From positions 2,550,001-2,614,000 of the forward strand of contig NZ_CP021255.1 in the NCBI RefSeq assembly GCF_002952055.1: DNA of 64,000 nt. The letters run 5' to 3'. The notes under the pieces are model-generated. The model was not told the origin of the DNA and searched no databases. It saw nothing but the letters and a program-made list of their open reading frames with translations. This DNA is from Desulfobulbus oralis. GTDB taxonomy: Bacteria; Desulfobacterota; Desulfobulbia; Desulfobulbales; Desulfobulbaceae. A program made the translations under genes and the position numbers. Within the stretch, counting starts at the first letter, position 1; the number at the start of each line of letters is the position of its first letter. Shown one piece after another: positions 34,132 through 42,556 of this stretch.

Positions 34132-36762
34132 TCAATCCGGTGTCTGTTCGGACATGGCTTCGAGTTTGTAATTACCCGCGATAAAATTTTCGGCTGCCCA
34201 CTGGATGCTCCGCTCGCTGGTCATCAGCATGTCGAGCTGGCGGGTAAAGATGAGCAGCCGCCCCAGCATGTCCACCCGCTCCATAATGTAGGCCCTGGGA
34301 TACTTCTGGAGGCGGGCATGCACCCGGTCGGACTTGACATCGACCTTGAAGCCCTGGCGCTCCAGAATCAGGGCAATGGCCCGCACCCGCCGGTTTTTCC
34401 GCACCGAATCCGCAGCCCCGCCCTTGAAGGTAAAGGTGATGTAGTTCTTGTTGACCGTCTCCCCGCAGTAGACATCCACCACACTGTAGTGGTAGCCCAC
34501 ACGGGAGCTGAAGTTGAGGTACTTGTCCGCGATAATGACATAGCTGCGGTCGCCGAAGCGCTCGCCCACATGGCCGGCTTCCAGACCCTGCTGCATCATG
34601 ACCGACATGAAGCCACGGAAATTGACCGGCCGGGGCTCCAGGTTGTGCACATCCCGGTTGAGCATGCCGGTGAACAGGGCGCGGCCAGGCGCCGAATCGA
34701 TGTGCTCCAGCTTCACCGACTGCCAGTTGTCCTGCACCACGCTGGACAGGCCGCCGCCCAGATCGATCAGGTGAATGTCCATGGGCAGGGTGGCGTCGAG
34801 GCGATACGACCAGCCGTGCAGCTTCGAGGCCATATCGCTGATCCGAAACATTTCCTGATAGGACAGCTCGTGGCAGAAACGGGCGAGGTCATGCAAGGTC
34901 TTGCAGTGCTCCGGAGTGAACTCCGGAGATAAAGGATTGGTGAGATTCAGGGGCACAACATGTTTGGCGATGCGCTGCAGTTGTTCGTGCACCGGCGTGC
35001 CGATGATGTGGGTCGTTTTGGTTTTGGCGCCGGCATTGAGGAGTTCCTGCACCAGCCCGCCATATACCCGGCCCGCATAGGCGTCCACCGTAACGACGGT
35101 ACCCGCCGCAATGCGGCTCATGACCGGCTCCGGGCTGATCAGGGTGGGCACGTCGAATTCCCTGGCCAGAGCCGCCATGTGCCCGCTGACGCTGCCGGCC
35201 TCCACCACAATGGCGCTGCAAGTCCGCATGACCGCCACAAATTCCGGCGACGAATGGTGGGCGATGAGTACGCCCTTTTCCGGAAAGTTCTCCAGATCGT
35301 CCAGAGCATTGACCAGCACCGCCGGTCCTGCACCCACGCCCTGCGAGGCAATGTCGCAACCGTCGAGCAGCAGTTCGCGGCCCGGCAGGGGCGCTGCTCC
35401 CAACTGGCCAAAATGCCTGGCGTTTTCGATTCTGAGCGGCCGCGACTGCAAAATCAGGAGTTCGCCCTGCCCTGTCAGCGCCCATTCCACATCCTGCGGG
35501 CACTGGTAGTGTTCCTCCAGCGCCTGCCCGTAGGCGGCGAGTTCGAGGATCTGCGCATCGCTCAGGCAGGGCTGGTCCTGCTCGCCTGCGGGCACCGGTC
35601 GCTCCTCGGTGCCGCCCCCGGCCTTGAGTTTCAGTTGCACCGTCTTGCTGGTGACGGTTTTCTCCAGAATGAGCGGCGGCTCGCCCTTGCTGACCGAATA
35701 GGAATCGGGAATGATGACGCCGTCCACCGCATAGGGACCAAGGCCCCACACCGCGTTGATCAGAATATTCTCATCCACGATGTTGTAGGGATGCCGCGTG
35801 TAGAGCACGCCGCTGGCCAGGGAATCCACCATTTCGAGGCAGGCCACGGCCATGGCCAGATGCTCGTCCAGCACGCCCTTGGCGCTGCGGTAGACCAGTG
35901 AACGGGTGGAGTACAGACTCGCAATCACCTGCTTGTAGGCCTCGCCCAGTTCCGAAAAGCGCACGCCCAGCACGGTGAGATACTGGCCGGCGTAGGACAG
36001 CTCCCCATCCTCGCCCACGGCGCTGCTCCGCATGGCCAGGAGGCAGTCCTGCTCATCGCCCCAGATCTCCTGACAGCAGGCCGCAAATTCCCGCGTCAAC
36101 TCGGGCGGCATGGGTTTGGAGCGGATGAGCTGGCCAGCCTCCGCACTGAAGCGGTTCAGGTGCTCGAGCTCGTTCGCGTACACCACGTTTTTCCGGCCGG
36201 CGATAGCCTCATCCAGCCCGTTGTAGTCAAAAAAGGTTTGGAAGGCCCTGGTGGTGATGGCAAAGCCGCGCGGTACCGGAATGCCCAGCCTGTTCCTGAT
36301 TTCACCCAGGTTGGCATTCTTGCCGCCAGCCCAGTCGGCATCCCTGAGGGTGATCTGCGCATAGGGCACCACGTTGGCCGGCGCCTGCACGGCCTGGTGC
36401 TCGGCCATGATGGCCTTGATGCTTTCGTTGATCTGCTCCAAGGCCGTATACAGTGCCCGGTACCTGGAGCCGGACATGACATCCAGGCTTTTCACCATCA
36501 CAAAGGCCTGCCGCATGGCCTTGTCCATCTGGTTCTTGAGATAGGGAAAGCCAAAGACCTGCTCGCCCTTGAGCTTGAGGTCGATGTCGGCCAGAATGTT
36601 GAGCAGTTCGGTGTTGGCATTCAGGAGATCCTTGAACAGGGCGTAGCGAAAGCGGAACTGCTCGTTCATGCTTGTGGCCGGGTTGCCCTCGACGGAATCC
36701 TGGCTGCGCCGGTTGCGCAGAGACAGGAACAGACTTTTCAGATTGCCAAGAATGGTGGACAT
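34132..36762 (-). CDS. PEP-synthase/PPDK-like protein lacking the PEP/pyruvate barrel
   Basis: The 876-residue protein opens with ~130 helical residues. The ATP-grasp pyruvate-phosphate dikinase N-domain follows ('WAGGKNANLGEIRNRLGIPV', 'LLAMRSSAVGEDGELSYAGQ', 'ASGVLYTRHPY', 'PQDVEWAL'). The swivelling phosphohistidine domain covers about 465-560, with His528 in 'VEAGSVSGHMAALAREFDVP'. The last ~300 residues are unlike the TIM barrel of PEP synthase and not recognised ('HLIDLGGGLSSVVQ', 'ADKYLNFSSRVGYHY'). It may transfer phosphate to another acceptor, or sense ATP/pyruvate. It lies 61 nt downstream of the receiver and kinase genes, suggesting signalling rather than central metabolism. Confidence 0.8.
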   Translation of the reverse strand: MSTILGNLKSLFLSLRNRRSQDSVEGNPATSMNEQFRFRYALFKDLLNANTELLNILADIDLKLKGEQVFGFPYLKNQMDKAMRQAFVMVKSLDVMSGSRYRALYTALEQINESIKAIMAEHQAVQAPANVVPYAQITLRDADWAGGKNANLGEIRNRLGIPVPRGFAITTRAFQTFFDYNGLDEAIAGRKNVVYANELEHLNRFSAEAGQLIRSKPMPPELTREFAACCQEIWGDEQDCLLAMRSSAVGEDGELSYAGQYLTVLGVRFSELGEAYKQVIASLYSTRSLVYRSAKGVLDEHLAMAVACLEMVDSLASGVLYTRHPYNIVDENILINAVWGLGPYAVDGVIIPDSYSVSKGEPPLILEKTVTSKTVQLKLKAGGGTEERPVPAGEQDQPCLSDAQILELAAYGQALEEHYQCPQDVEWALTGQGELLILQSRPLRIENARHFGQLGAAPLPGRELLLDGCDIASQGVGAGPAVLVNALDDLENFPEKGVLIAHHSSPEFVAVMRTCSAIVVEAGSVSGHMAALAREFDVPTLISPEPVMSRIAAGTVVTVDAYAGRVYGGLVQELLNAGAKTKTTHIIGTPVHEQLQRIAKHVVPLNLTNPLSPEFTPEHCKTLHDLARFCHELSYQEMFRISDMASKLHGWSYRLDATLPMDIHLIDLGGGLSSVVQDNWQSVKLEHIDSAPGRALFTGMLNRDVHNLEPRPVNFRGFMSVMMQQGLEAGHVGERFGDRSYVIIADKYLNFSSRVGYHYSVVDVYCGETVNKNYITFTFKGGAADSVRKNRRVRAIALILERQGFKVDVKSDRVHARLQKYPRAYIMERVDMLGRLLIFTRQLDMLMTSERSIQWAAENFIAGNYKLEAMSEQTPD

Positions 36763-36823
36763 AGACGACAGGACCTATGGAGGAGGAGTGGGGCTGCAGA
36801 CGGAACAATCGGCCGCACGGCAC

Positions 36824-37210
36824 TCAGGTCGGGGCGCCGCTTTTCTTGCGATAGGCCTGGCCGATGGTGTTCAGCAACTCGTTGATGGGGGCTGGCTTCA
36901 TGATGTAGTCAAAGGCGCCCAGTTGCATGCCCTTCAGGCCGAACTCCACGGCAGCATGGCCGGTCAGCATGATGACTTCCGGACTGGACGACCTCTGCTT
37001 CATGAGACGCAGGGTCTCGATGCCGTCCAAACCGGGCATTTTGACATCCAGCACCACGACATCGAATTCCTGTGCCTGCAGCACTTCCAGGGCGCGGGTT
37101 CCGCTCTCGACGCCTGCCGCCTGGAGTTTGCGGGCATTGAGTCGTTTGACGACCGTTTCCCGGAAGTCGTCTTCGTCATCAACGACAAGCACCCGAATGG
37201 CCTTTTCCAT
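36824..37210 (-). CDS. Receiver-only response regulator
   Basis: The 128-residue CheY-like domain has acidic pocket 'VLVVDDEDDF', phospho-acceptor Asp55 in 'FDVVVLDVKMPGLDG', the Thr in 'VIMLTGHA' and Lys in 'FDYIMKPAPINELL'. There is no output domain, so it must act through a partner, possibly the PEP-synthase-like protein encoded next. It starts 8 nt after the histidine kinase stop, so the two are surely co-expressed. Confidence 0.93.
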   Translation of the reverse strand: MEKAIRVLVVDDEDDFRETVVKRLNARKLQAAGVESGTRALEVLQAQEFDVVVLDVKMPGLDGIETLRLMKQRSSSPEVIMLTGHAAVEFGLKGMQLGAFDYIMKPAPINELLNTIGQAYRKKSGAPT

Positions 37211-37218
37211 GGCAGACC

Positions 37219-38910
37219 TCAGTTTTTGGGCAAGGTGATGGTAAAGGTCGTGCCCTTGCCGACAGCACTTTGCACCCGAATCGTCCCGCCCAGCTTTTCG
37301 ATAATGCTGTACGAAATCGACAGGCCCAGTCCGGTTCCCTTGCCAATGGCCTTGGTGGTGAAGAAGGGATCGAAAATTTTGCTCAACTCGGCTTCCGACA
37401 TGCCCTTGCCCGTATCGGCCACCCAGAGTTCCACCTGCCCGCTTTTGGCCAGATAACGCGAACCCACGGTAATGATACCGTCCTTGCCAATGGCATCAAT
37501 GGCGTTATTGAGCAGATTCAGCACCACCTGCTGAATCTGGGAAAGATCGCTGGTAATGACCGGCACATCGTCGGCATATGCCTTCTCTATTTTGATATTG
37601 ACATAGCGGGCTTCATTATCCAGAAAGCCCGTGGTTTCATCCAGCAGGTTGTTGATATTGATCTTCTCCTTGGCCGGTTCCATTCTGCGGGCAAAACCCA
37701 GCAAATTCTGAATGACCTTGCGCGCCCGCACAACGTGGTGCTCGATCTTGTCAATGGCAGTGCTGAACTCCTGAAAGTTCGGACTGGCGGCCAGTTCCTC
37801 TTCCTGCAAAAGGTCTTTCATCCATCCGGCATTTTCGGCAATGGAAGCCAAAGGATTGTTGACCTCATGGGCGACACCGGCCGCCATCTTGCTCAGGGCT
37901 ATCATCTTGTTGGCCTGCATCAGCATATCCGACTGGTTCGCGTTCTCCCGGTCCATCTGCTTCATACGATTGACAAGCACATTGGTGAACAGGGCCGCTC
38001 CGGTACAGATCGCCAGCAGGCCCAGGGCGGTAAACAGAATCATCCATGCCCGGCCCTTGGCCAGCGGAGAAAGAATCTCGTCCGGGTCTTCCTTGATCAC
38101 CAGAATCCACTTGGTATTGCGGATCGGCGCGGCAGCGAGAAACACATCGTGCCCGCCAATGGTGCGCCGGTCAACCCGGGTTTTGACGACTGAACTGAAT
38201 TCGGGATAGGGGTCCGGCTCCGCCCTGTTATTGGGATCATGGACGAAAACAGGCTTACTGAGGTACTCGCCGCCAAAGCGGGGCAGGGTCTGCAGGAGAT
38301 TGTTGCGGGTAATGATAAAAGAATCGCTATGGGTGCCGGTCCAGGCTTTCTGAACAATATCATCCAGATTTTCCAGATTGATGGTCAGGCGGAGAATATA
38401 GGGTTCTTTGTTAGTCTGAATCAATACTGCAATGATAAAATGGGGAAAATTGCGATACCCCATGAAGATGTCGCTGATGAATATACCGTGAGCAATGACG
38501 GCATTGAACCACTTTTCATTTTTATAGTTGGCTGACTTCAAAACTTCATAATATGGCCCGACATAGGCCAAATGATTGCCCTCTTTGTCAATCAGGCCAA
38601 TATCCACATAAGAATCGGATTTGGTGTGCATGATCGAAAAGATCCGATTCAGATAGGCCTCGTCGGCAAGATCCTGAACCTTGTTGGTCTGCGCTACGGT
38701 ATAGATCTGCGCAACCCGTTCATTCAGGAACAGATCTACAGTATCACGCCGGCCCTCGACCCGGTTCTGCAAATTCTCCGAAACCTTGTCCGTGTAAATC
38801 CGGTTGAAGAGCAAGAAGAGGGCAATATTGACGATCAGCAGTGGAATGACGGAAAAGCCAATAATGGCCAGGCAGTGCTGCCACCAGATTTTCGTGTAGT
38901 TTCTTTCCAT
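37219..38910 (-). CDS. Membrane sensor histidine kinase with periplasmic Cache-like domain
   Basis: The 563-residue protein has TM1 about residues 11-33 and TM2 about 288-311. A ~250-residue periplasmic domain of dCache type lies between them ('YVDIGLIDKEGNHLAYVGPY', 'PIRNTKWILVIKED'). A coiled linker precedes the HisKA helix with phospho-His348 in 'GVAHEVNNPLASI'. The ATPase domain has N box 'QQVVLNLLNNAIDAIG', G1 'VADTGKGMSE', F box 'IFDPFFTTKAIGKGTGLGLS'. ATG 38910 is chosen because TM1 follows it. It pairs with the adjacent receiver protein. The ligand is unknown; Cache domains bind small organic anions and amino acids. Confidence 0.93.
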   Translation of the reverse strand: MERNYTKIWWQHCLAIIGFSVIPLLIVNIALFLLFNRIYTDKVSENLQNRVEGRRDTVDLFLNERVAQIYTVAQTNKVQDLADEAYLNRIFSIMHTKSDSYVDIGLIDKEGNHLAYVGPYYEVLKSANYKNEKWFNAVIAHGIFISDIFMGYRNFPHFIIAVLIQTNKEPYILRLTINLENLDDIVQKAWTGTHSDSFIITRNNLLQTLPRFGGEYLSKPVFVHDPNNRAEPDPYPEFSSVVKTRVDRRTIGGHDVFLAAAPIRNTKWILVIKEDPDEILSPLAKGRAWMILFTALGLLAICTGAALFTNVLVNRMKQMDRENANQSDMLMQANKMIALSKMAAGVAHEVNNPLASIAENAGWMKDLLQEEELAASPNFQEFSTAIDKIEHHVVRARKVIQNLLGFARRMEPAKEKININNLLDETTGFLDNEARYVNIKIEKAYADDVPVITSDLSQIQQVVLNLLNNAIDAIGKDGIITVGSRYLAKSGQVELWVADTGKGMSEAELSKIFDPFFTTKAIGKGTGLGLSISYSIIEKLGGTIRVQSAVGKGTTFTITLPKN

Positions 38911-38993
38911 TGCAGGTCCTCTGGTTGATTCTGCACAGGTCTTTGTTGCTCTTGCAGGCTGCCGGGATAATACCGTAAAAGACCGGGGATTGT

Positions 38994-39842
38994 CTACCCC
39001 GGATGCGGCGCCTGTCCGCCGCCCTGCCCTGGCTCTCCCGCCCTTTCGCCCAGACAGACGACATCGCCCAAACCTGCCCTGGCATCGTGTTCCGCAACCA
39101 GCACGAGATCTTTGGCCTGCACGGCAAGCACCGTTGCGCGGCCCACTGCTTCGCCGGTGTACCGGTACAAGCGGCACTCCTGACCGACACGCACATCTGG
39201 CCAGGCGGGCCGTTCACACATGAGCCTGAGTCCCTGCTCGCTGTGTTCCAGCCTGTAGATTTCAGCGCATGCCGCCTCGCTCAGGACCAGCGCCCAATAC
39301 CGCCCCAGTACAAAAGTCACCCCGCCGGCCATCAAACCGCAGAGTGCAAAAGCGGCAACGAAAAAGGAGGGCTTGTACCCGGTTTGCCGGGTCAGCCAGG
39401 AAGGGGCATGGGCATCCCGGGTCTTCTGATCGGGCCAGATCTGGATGGTGAAGACCAGCGCGGGATTCTGCTTCGCCCCGATGCGATCTTTAACTGTCAC
39501 CGTATACCGCGCCTCCCGGGCTGTGGGGGCGACCTCCACAGAGCCGCGCCACATGGCTCCGCCAAACCAGAATCCGGAAAAAACCTTCCTGGGCACGAGA
39601 CGCACCGAAGCGTCTTCCGGCTCGCCTTCTATGCGCATGTCCGCAATGCCTGTGGCCCCCTGGGGCAAGGGGCCGCTGATGGCGTAGCTGCTGCCCGGAA
39701 GCAGGGTAATGATCCCCTGATTGCCCAGAAAGCCGCCCTTCAGCAGGTCAAACAGTGCGAGGCAGGCGAGGCAGAAACAGAGCGCGGCCAGCCAACCCGT
39801 CCGGGTCTGCCAGCCGCGGACTCTACGGCACCGGGCATTCAC
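38994..39842 (-). CDS. Two-TM hypothetical membrane protein
   Basis: The 282-residue protein has a TM near residues 16-35 ('WLAALCFCLACLALFDLL'), a ~120-residue beta-rich periplasmic domain ('GIITLLPGSSYAISGPLP', 'GSVEVAPTAREARYTVTV'), and a second TM ('FFVAAFALCGLMAGGVTFVL') before a cytoplasmic C-terminus with 'EIYRLEHSEQGL'. It overlaps the preceding small membrane gene by 4 nt and precedes the histidine kinase by 84 nt. No family is recognised; position suggests a role with the sensor or the permease. Confidence 0.65.
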   Translation of the reverse strand: MNARCRRVRGWQTRTGWLAALCFCLACLALFDLLKGGFLGNQGIITLLPGSSYAISGPLPQGATGIADMRIEGEPEDASVRLVPRKVFSGFWFGGAMWRGSVEVAPTAREARYTVTVKDRIGAKQNPALVFTIQIWPDQKTRDAHAPSWLTRQTGYKPSFFVAAFALCGLMAGGVTFVLGRYWALVLSEAACAEIYRLEHSEQGLRLMCERPAWPDVRVGQECRLYRYTGEAVGRATVLAVQAKDLVLVAEHDARAGLGDVVCLGERAGEPGQGGGQAPHPG

Positions 39843-40060
39843 GGCTCAGGCGGGCGATAACGGTTGAGGAGGCGTCTGCCTCCCAGAAAAAGGGTCAGGA
39901 TGACAGCGATAAGCGAAAAAACTGTTTTGAAGAAGGTGATGTTGAAATTTTCCGGCGTGAGCGAGGCACGGTACATGGCCACAAAGAGCGAGGCCAGGAG
40001 CATGAGGTTCATGCCCACGGTCAGAAGACTGCGCAAGAAGGAAAACTTATATTCCGACAT
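39839..40060 (-). CDS. Small two-TM membrane protein
   Basis: The 73-residue protein has two hydrophobic helices ('LLTVGMNLMLLASLFVAMY' and 'FSLIAVILTLFLGG') and a basic tail 'RRLLNRYRPPEP'. Its stop overlaps the start of the next gene (ATGA). It is the fourth gene of the TSUP run. No family is recognised. Confidence 0.65.
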   Translation of the reverse strand: MSEYKFSFLRSLLTVGMNLMLLASLFVAMYRASLTPENFNITFFKTVFSLIAVILTLFLGGRRLLNRYRPPEP

Positions 40061-40115
40061 GTGCCCCCCATAAGTGGGCCTGCGGGCGGAAACCCGCCCG
40101 CAGGGATGGATAGCT

Positions 40116-40742
40116 CTATTTCTTGTAGATGTTGGTCTGAGTGATATTCATGAAGCGCCGTGCCTGGAACGGGGATTCCCGGGTTCCGGCCTGACCGCTT
40201 TCGGGCTTGAAGTAGATGCGCACTTCGTCGCCGGTGGTCCAGGTTTCGGGCGGATAGTTCTCGTAGCCGGCCGGGATACCGAAGGTGCAGAGCGCCTTCA
40301 AACGGCCGGAATACACTGTGATCGTGCCCTTTTCGCTGTCAATCTTCGGGAAGCTCTGATCTTTCACCAGCGCGTGTTCCTTGCCGATGTCCTTCTGCAC
40401 ATCGGCGTCCGGGATGTCGATATATACCAGAGTCTGTTTCTGGGCATCATATATTTCCAGCTTCTTTTCCTCCAGGTTCAGCTGCAGGCGCTGACCGACC
40501 TTGGGCAGCGGGCCGATTTCCTTGGGGTTGGCGGGCAGCTTGAAGACCACAGGCGGCATCTTGTCATATTTCGGGTTGCTGGGGTCAATGTTGGTGTCGT
40601 GCACCACGGTCACAATCTGGGCGTCTTTGTCAAAGGCAATGACCTTGCCCTGTTCCACCTGACCATATTTGGAAGTGTCGCAGCCTGCAACGCCCAGCAT
40701 GAGAGCAGCGGCGGCAATCAGCAGTACGGGTTTCATGTTCAT
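40116..40742 (-). CDS. Periplasmic lipoprotein, possibly DUF4881
   Basis: The 208-residue lipoprotein has signal 'LLIAAAALMLGVAGC', with Cys21 as lipidation site. Mature sequence is beta-rich ('GKVIAFDKDAQIVTVVHD', 'VGQRLQLNLEEKKLEIYD'), with 'FGIPAGYENYPPETWTTGDE' as a conserved-looking block. It resembles proteins annotated DUF4881 in sulfate reducers, from memory and not checked. ATG 40742 is preceded by AGGAG at 7 nt. It lies 29 nt downstream of the TSUP permease, so it may be its periplasmic partner or an anion-binding accessory. Confidence 0.7.
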   Translation of the reverse strand: MNMKPVLLIAAAALMLGVAGCDTSKYGQVEQGKVIAFDKDAQIVTVVHDTNIDPSNPKYDKMPPVVFKLPANPKEIGPLPKVGQRLQLNLEEKKLEIYDAQKQTLVYIDIPDADVQKDIGKEHALVKDQSFPKIDSEKGTITVYSGRLKALCTFGIPAGYENYPPETWTTGDEVRIYFKPESGQAGTRESPFQARRFMNITQTNIYKK

Positions 40743-40771
40743 GGGGATTCTCCTTGTACGTCGTGGAATGA

Positions 40772-41833
40772 TCATTGCCGCTGACTCTGTTTCTTCTGGG
40801 CCAGTTCCTCACGCGCGCCCTGCACCATACGGACAAAGATGTACAGGGACATCAGGCTGACCAGGGCCAGAACCAGAACCGTGGCGCAGTTGCCAAGAAT
40901 GGCCTTCGCTGCGGGGAATTGACCCTGGAGAAGCTTCAGGATGATAGAGAGCATGCAGCCGATAACCGCCAGGCCAAAGGCGATGCGGATGCCATAGCCC
41001 TTGATGTACTTGGTGGCCACTGCGCCGATCTGTGCTCCAACCGCAGCGCCAACCAGCATGATCAGGGCGGCGACCAGCTCGGTGCGGCCCTTGAAGGTGT
41101 AGGAGGCTGCGCCGTACAGACCGGAGATAGCCACCTCGAAGAGGTCGGTGCCGACGGCCACGTGGGTCGGGCAGCCAACCAGGTAAACCAGAGCGGGCAT
41201 ACGGATGAGACCGCCGCCAATGCCCAGAATGCCTGCGAGCACGCCGGTGAAAAAGCTGACCAGAACGGGCACCCACGCAGAGCAGGTGATGCCGGCGGCC
41301 TTGAAGTGCATCATCGGCGGAATCTTCATCTTGTGCAGGGTCTTGTGCCACTCGATGCCGGTGGCGCCAGCGTCAAGCTGTTCGCCCTTGGCAGCGGCTG
41401 CGGCTTCCTTTCTCTTGCGTTTGGCCACATCCGCAAAGACTGTCCAGGCGATGAAGGCCAAAAGCGCGATGTAGATCCAGCGGACCACCTTTTCCAGGTT
41501 GCCGATGCGCTCGAGCTGCAACACGATCTGCGCGCCCACCTCAAAGCCCAGGATGGTGCCGACCAGCATAATCAGACCCAAGGTGTAGTCCACGTTGCCG
41601 AATTTGCCGTGGCGCATTGTGGAGATGAGCGACTTGCCGGCCATGTGGGAAATGTCGGTGCCAATGGCAAAGGCCATGGGGAAGCCAAGGATGTTGAGGC
41701 CGGGGGTCACCATCCATGCGCCACCCATGCCGAAGAAACCGCCGATAATGCCCACGCCTACGCCCAGAATAACAAGACCGGGCCAGAAGATCGTCACGCC
41801 CGAGATGGGCATAAGGATATATAACCAATCCAT
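40772..41833 (-). CDS. TSUP (TauE/SafE) family permease
   Basis: The 353-residue integral membrane protein has two repeated halves, each opened by the TSUP glycine motif: 'GVGIIGGFFGMGGAWMVTP' and 'GVLAGILGIGGGLIRMP'. 'GTDISHMAGKSLISTMRHGK' and 'GTDLFEVAISGLYGAASY' are the paired second motifs. About eight to nine helices are visible, with a cytoplasmic Lys-rich loop (residues ~130-160). Family members carry sulfite, sulfolactate, thiosulfate or related small anions, which would suit a sulfur-metabolising anaerobe. The direction of transport cannot be told. It is second in the operon behind a sigma54 promoter. Confidence 0.9.
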   Translation of the reverse strand: MDWLYILMPISGVTIFWPGLVILGVGVGIIGGFFGMGGAWMVTPGLNILGFPMAFAIGTDISHMAGKSLISTMRHGKFGNVDYTLGLIMLVGTILGFEVGAQIVLQLERIGNLEKVVRWIYIALLAFIAWTVFADVAKRKRKEAAAAAKGEQLDAGATGIEWHKTLHKMKIPPMMHFKAAGITCSAWVPVLVSFFTGVLAGILGIGGGLIRMPALVYLVGCPTHVAVGTDLFEVAISGLYGAASYTFKGRTELVAALIMLVGAAVGAQIGAVATKYIKGYGIRIAFGLAVIGCMLSIILKLLQGQFPAAKAILGNCATVLVLALVSLMSLYIFVRMVQGAREELAQKKQSQRQ

Positions 41834-41872
41834 GGATTGCTCCTTTGATGAAGTGAAAGGTGCGGAGGCATC

Positions 41873-42172
41873 TCAGCCTTCGGAGGTTTTGCGGGTTTTC
41901 AGATCAATACCGATATGGCTCATGACGGCATCGGCCAGAATGCCGAAGATCAGGCCGGTCACCGGAATGATGATGATGGTCAGAATGGTGAATTCCAGGT
42001 GACTTTCGTTGTACATGTTTGCCCACCAGGCCATGATGCCGTCCAGCTTGCGGGTGTCAGCCACAATCACTACGTTGCCCCCCCCGCCTTTGGCCGCAGC
42101 CAGCGCCCAGCCCGGGGCAAAGAGAACGAGTGCCGTGAGTGCCCACCAGATTCGTGACAAGCGTTGCTTCAT
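41873..42172 (-). CDS. Small membrane protein with signal sequence, first gene of TSUP operon
   Basis: The 99-residue protein has an N-terminal signal ('IWWALTALVLFAPGWALAAA'), a short periplasmic stretch with 'IMAWWANMYNESHLEFTIL', then one TM ('ILTIIIIPVTGLIFGILADAV'), and a cytoplasmic tail. ATG 42172 is preceded by GGAGGAGATCACG. It is immediately followed by the TSUP permease (39 nt), suggesting a small subunit or assembly factor. No family is recognised. Confidence 0.7.
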   Translation of the reverse strand: MKQRLSRIWWALTALVLFAPGWALAAAKGGGGNVVIVADTRKLDGIMAWWANMYNESHLEFTILTIIIIPVTGLIFGILADAVMSHIGIDLKTRKTSEG

Positions 42173-42333
42173 CGTGATCTCCTCCACGTGTTAATATTGC
42201 GGCTTTGCAGTGCTTCTGCGAAAGCCAGGCTCCCTGGCAACCGGTACGCTCCGATGCCATGCCATTTTGGCAATTACGTAAAAAGCAGTGTTAAAAAAAC
42301 CGGCGCCCTGGAGCGCTTCCATCCCATCTTTTT

Positions 42334-42349
42334 AGCACAGACTGTGCCA
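42334..42349 (-). promoter_or_regulatory. Sigma54 promoter of the TSUP operon
   Basis: The minus strand reads TGGCAC (42349-42344), 5 nt, GTGCT (42338-42334), one mismatch from TGGCAC-N5-TTGCT. It lies ~160 nt upstream of the first gene and ~210 nt upstream of the divergent AAA+ regulator gene. TGTGCCATTGCACA (42343-42356) overlaps the -24 region as a palindrome and could be an operator. Confidence 0.65.
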
Positions 42350-42556
42350 TTGCACAGCCGAGCACAGGGTTGCGTGATTTATTTTTCTTCTTAGCCGTTT
42401 GTTTTCATGTTCCTTTTCCATTTTCAAAAAATTTGTGCTACGCTATCATAATTAATGAAAAGCAATTGCGCAAAGCCTGGAGCATAATCCGCTTGCGCGC
42501 TTACCTCAATCCGGCAGGACAGCCCTGCCCTGTTTCCGCAGGTCACTGGAGGCACC

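Noticed and set aside
42343-42356. TGTGCCATTGCACA palindrome as a separate operator
   Set aside because: It overlaps the sigma54 -24 element, so part of the symmetry may be incidental; kept only as a remark.
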